A stretch of DNA of 23,466 nucleotides from a virus: IMG/VR virus record IMGVR_UViG_3300042522_000507, positions 1 to 23,466 of that record; one strand, given 5' to 3'. The translations under genes and the position numbers were made by a program. Below, piece after piece: positions 23,011-23,466 of this stretch (the first letter of the stretch is position 1; the number at the start of each line of letters is the position of its first letter). The notes beneath the pieces are model-generated. The model saw nothing but the letters and a program-made list of their open reading frames with translations, was not told the DNA's origin and ran no database searches.

Positions 23011-23351
23011 TGGCTTCTCTTACAACTAATGGTAGCACTACGGCTGGCAGCTTTTTGACCAGTGATACCACCACTGCTTTTGAGGTTGGAGCTGCGCGTA
23101 CCATTGCGCTTGGTGCTACCAGCGCTAACCTTGCGCTAACCTCTACCTGCCGATTCATTTCCATTACGTGTACTGGTGGCACCCACTGTCACTATCAGAT
23201 TGGTGTCGGTACTCAAACGGCCTCTGCCACAACCCATTATCTGCGGACGGGCGAGCGGTTGAACCTTGCTGTACCCATTGGAGCTAACATTGCTGCTATT
23301 CAAGGCACTGGGTCCAGTACAACTCTATTCATTACGGAGTTGACAAACTAA
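23010..23351 (+). CDS. Small beta-rich hypothetical virion protein
   Basis: The 113-residue product is Thr/Ser/Ala-rich with strands and no charged core (ASLTTNGSTTAGSFLTSDTT, ARTIALGATSANLALTSTCR). It resembles the small structural or decoration proteins seen at the end of phage late operons; I cannot name it. I chose the ATG at 23010 because the frame from the TTG at 22992 lies inside the preceding gene, and the ATG has a good Shine-Dalgarno sequence (AGGAAGG, 22999-23005). The gene ends 2 bases before the terminase small subunit start. Confidence 0.7.
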   Translation: MASLTTNGSTTAGSFLTSDTTTAFEVGAARTIALGATSANLALTSTCRFISITCTGGTHCHYQIGVGTQTASATTHYLRTGERLNLAVPIGANIAAIQGTGSSTTLFITELTN

Positions 23352-23352
23352 A

Positions 23353-23466
23353 ATGGGCAGCAGAGCAACTGAGGATCAGTTCAACGAGCTTCACGGCCTC
23401 GTTACAAAGGAACTGATTGGTCGCATTGAAAGCGGCCTTGCTACCACTCAAGATCTTAAGGCGGCT
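23353..23466 (+). CDS. gp18: Terminase small subunit (gp18), 3' truncated
   Basis: The frame from the ATG at 23353 is open for 38 codons to the end of the window. Its start, GSRATEDQFNELHGLVTKEL then IGRIESGLATTQDLKAA, is the helical N-terminus I associate with gp18-type small terminase subunits of cyanopodoviruses, which bind genome ends and guide the large subunit (gp19) to the portal. The position after fibre and lysis genes matches T7, where genes 17, 17.5 and 18 follow in this order. Only a fragment is visible, so the length and C-terminus cannot be judged. Confidence 0.75.
   Translation, partial: MGSRATEDQFNELHGLVTKELIGRIESGLATTQDLKAA

Noticed and set aside
1-23466. Photosynthesis genes, tRNAs, integrase, insertion sequences, CRISPR arrays or defence systems
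   Set aside because: None was recognised by reading; the genes are all accounted for by virion, lysis, packaging and small unknown proteins. A tRNA or repeat scan was not run.

Overview
The window is a continuous late (virion morphogenesis, lysis, packaging) region of a T7-like podovirus (Autographiviridae-type gene order). Every supported gene is on the + strand, tightly packed, often with ATGA or GTGA overlaps. I infer a cyanobacterial host, probably Synechococcus-like and perhaps freshwater. The reasons are the style of the fibre, small basic and lysis proteins, an RNR-like gene just upstream of the connector genes, and translation starts that mostly lack a Shine-Dalgarno sequence. This is recognition from memory, not a database result.

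Layout. (1) 2-893: the 3' part of a diiron carboxylate protein resembling a class I ribonucleotide reductase small subunit, cut by the window start, and a small unknown protein. (2) 896-5135: head genes in T7 order: gp7.3-like protein, portal (gp8), an extra small ORF overlapping the portal end, scaffold (gp9), a 197-bp gap rich in palindromes, and the major capsid protein (gp10), followed by a strong terminator where T7 has T-phi. (3) 5189-17104: tail tubular proteins A and B (gp11, gp12) and internal virion proteins gp13, gp14, gp15 and gp16. Here the muramidase-like domain is in the C-terminal part of gp15, not at the N-terminus of gp16 as in T7. (4) 17107-20688: a short fibre adaptor with a T7 gp17-type N-terminus, then a mosaic cassette of separate fibre and fibre-assembly genes whose middle part is visibly richer in G+C. 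(5) 20695-22158: two tiny basic proteins (one DUF6496-like), a one-span membrane protein (holin candidate) and a two-domain endolysin (C39-like peptidase plus glucosaminidase). (6) 22155-23351: three small virion or fibre-like proteins. (7) 23353 to the end: the start of the small terminase subunit (gp18), cut by the window edge.

How it works together: portal, scaffold and capsid protein make the prohead, gp11 and gp12 make the tail, and gp13-gp16 form the internal core ejected into the host, with gp15 able to open peptidoglycan. The fibre block decides the host. Holin and endolysin release progeny, and gp18 starts DNA packaging. I see no photosynthesis gene, tRNA, integrase, insertion sequence or CRISPR array. 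The only non-coding stretches worth annotating are 3937-4133, 5136-5188 and 12995-13084. No wholly new system is evident. The most interesting points are the palindrome cluster before the capsid gene, the two hydrolase-like domains in gp15, the Phe at the expected radical-Tyr position of the RNR-like protein, and the mosaic fibre cassette.
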